Part shown: positions 63,556 through 64,000 of the stretch, piece after piece
Numbering within the stretch: the stretch's first letter is position 1
Layout: every line of letters starts with the position of its first letter
Source: Marinobacter sp. LQ44
Lineage (GTDB): Bacteria > Pseudomonadota > Gammaproteobacteria > Pseudomonadales > Oleiphilaceae
Length of the DNA stretch: 64,000 bases
Direction of reading: 5' to 3'
Assembly: GCF_001447155.2 (NCBI RefSeq)
Contig: NZ_CP014754.1
Coordinates: forward strand, 1,178,001-1,242,000
Made by a program: the position numbers and the translations under genes
Notes under the pieces: generated by a model
Database searches by the model: none
What the model saw: only the letters and a program-made list of their open reading frames with translations
What the model was told of the DNA's origin: nothing

Positions 63556-64000
63556 TGGGCACGGTGATCAAGCGCCCTGACATCAAGGGCGACATTGTTC
63601 ATGTGGCAAGTGACCCCCATGGCAACATTCTGGTGATCGATGACCGTAAGCATCGGATTCTGAGCTTCGATTCGGTGTTTGAGCAAAGCAAGATCCTGCG
63701 GACAGCCCCCAATGTTCCCGTGCATGAATACAACCGAGCCATGCTGCTGCCAATCGCTTTTGCCTCACCCAGCCGGGTAACCGTTCTGGGCCTTGGTGGT
63801 GGTGTACTCACACACGGCCTGTTCACGCTGCTGCCGGACAGCACCATTGAGGTATATGAACTCAGGCGAAAGGTTGCGGAGATTGCAAAGGAGTGGTTTG
63901 CACTGCCCGAATCAGAACGGCTAAGGGTGCATATTGCCGATGCCCGTCTGGCCGTCGACCAGCTACCCGAAGCCAGCACGGATATGATTCTGACAGACCT
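63555..64000 (+). CDS. Spermidine synthase-like protein, 3' end outside the window
   Basis: This frame runs from ATG 63555 off the window end with no stop, giving 148 visible residues. It opens with [16 protein letters not shown] and shows the nucleotide-binding motif VTVLGLGGGVLTHGLFTLLPDSTIEVYELRRKV near residue 80, followed by IADARLAVDQLPEASTDMILTD. This is the same fold as the gene at 44056, so the window carries two distant paralogues. Coupling to the transglycosylase gene is notable. Confidence 0.82.
   Translation, partial: MGTVIKRPDIKGDIVHVASDPHGNILVIDDRKHRILSFDSVFEQSKILRTAPNVPVHEYNRAMLLPIAFASPSRVTVLGLGGGVLTHGLFTLLPDSTIEVYELRRKVAEIAKEWFALPESERLRVHIADARLAVDQLPEASTDMILTD

Overview
The window looks like chromosomal DNA of a marine, hydrocarbon-using gammaproteobacterium, most likely Marinobacter or a close relative. 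This is inference from gene content: an AlkB-type alkane hydroxylase, an AlkK-like fatty acyl-CoA ligase, FadH, a seven-gene Mrp Na+/H+ antiporter and a leucine dehydrogenase next to a fused indolepyruvate oxidoreductase. Base composition is moderately GC-rich and coding is dense. I found no rRNA, tRNA, CRISPR array, insertion sequence or prophage.

Layout. 1-9.5 kb: the end of an MFS transporter, a small membrane protein, a chemoreceptor with a C-terminal sensor, a Tat-exported PhoX phosphatase with an upstream Pho-box-like site, a lower-GC orphan ORF, YbiI, thioredoxin 2, a bestrophin channel, a broken ParD antitoxin and small proteins. 9.6-17.7 kb: hydrocarbon and fatty-acid catabolism (alkB, a crotonase, an acyl-CoA dehydrogenase, a GlxA-type regulator, fadH). 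17.9-23.7 kb: mrpABCDEFG, tightly coupled in translation. 23.7-36.1 kb: an AlkK-like ligase, dadA, yciH, a DUF4136 lipoprotein, yigZ, a CpxAR-like two-component pair with a candidate autoregulatory box, a GNAT/DUF482 protein, a calcium-loop protein and azlCD. 36.4-42.6 kb: a branched-chain/aromatic amino-acid catabolic cluster (fused IOR, leucine dehydrogenase, Na+-coupled amino-acid transporter) behind a promoter overlapped by a LiuR-like palindrome. 42.8-52.5 kb: a PF10118 hydrolase, dodecin, an SpeE-like enzyme, DUF1415, YbiT, PpiC, DUF2059, an SLT-type protein, a LysR regulator, a small basic protein and a second acyl-CoA synthetase. 52.7-64 kb: a 35-residue membrane peptide, an Lrp regulator divergent from astA-DUF1338, pcm, an AbiTii-like protein, a periplasmic L,D-transpeptidase, a solute-binding protein, an EamA exporter, a DAACS symporter, a lytic transglycosylase and a second SpeE-like gene cut by the window end.

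The most unusual signal is a family of six intergenic palindromic elements, about 75-115 bp each, at 10977, 12007, 14077, 33535, 44839 and 45569. Each has a closing stem of 11-28 bp around a conserved core that folds into two small hairpins with TCC-containing loops. The inner stems show compensatory changes between copies (CCC/GGG, TAC/GTA, CAC/GTG). The outer arms differ in sequence from locus to locus but pair almost perfectly within each locus. The copies lie between convergent, co-directional and divergent genes, so they are not simply terminators. I do not recognise a named family for them.
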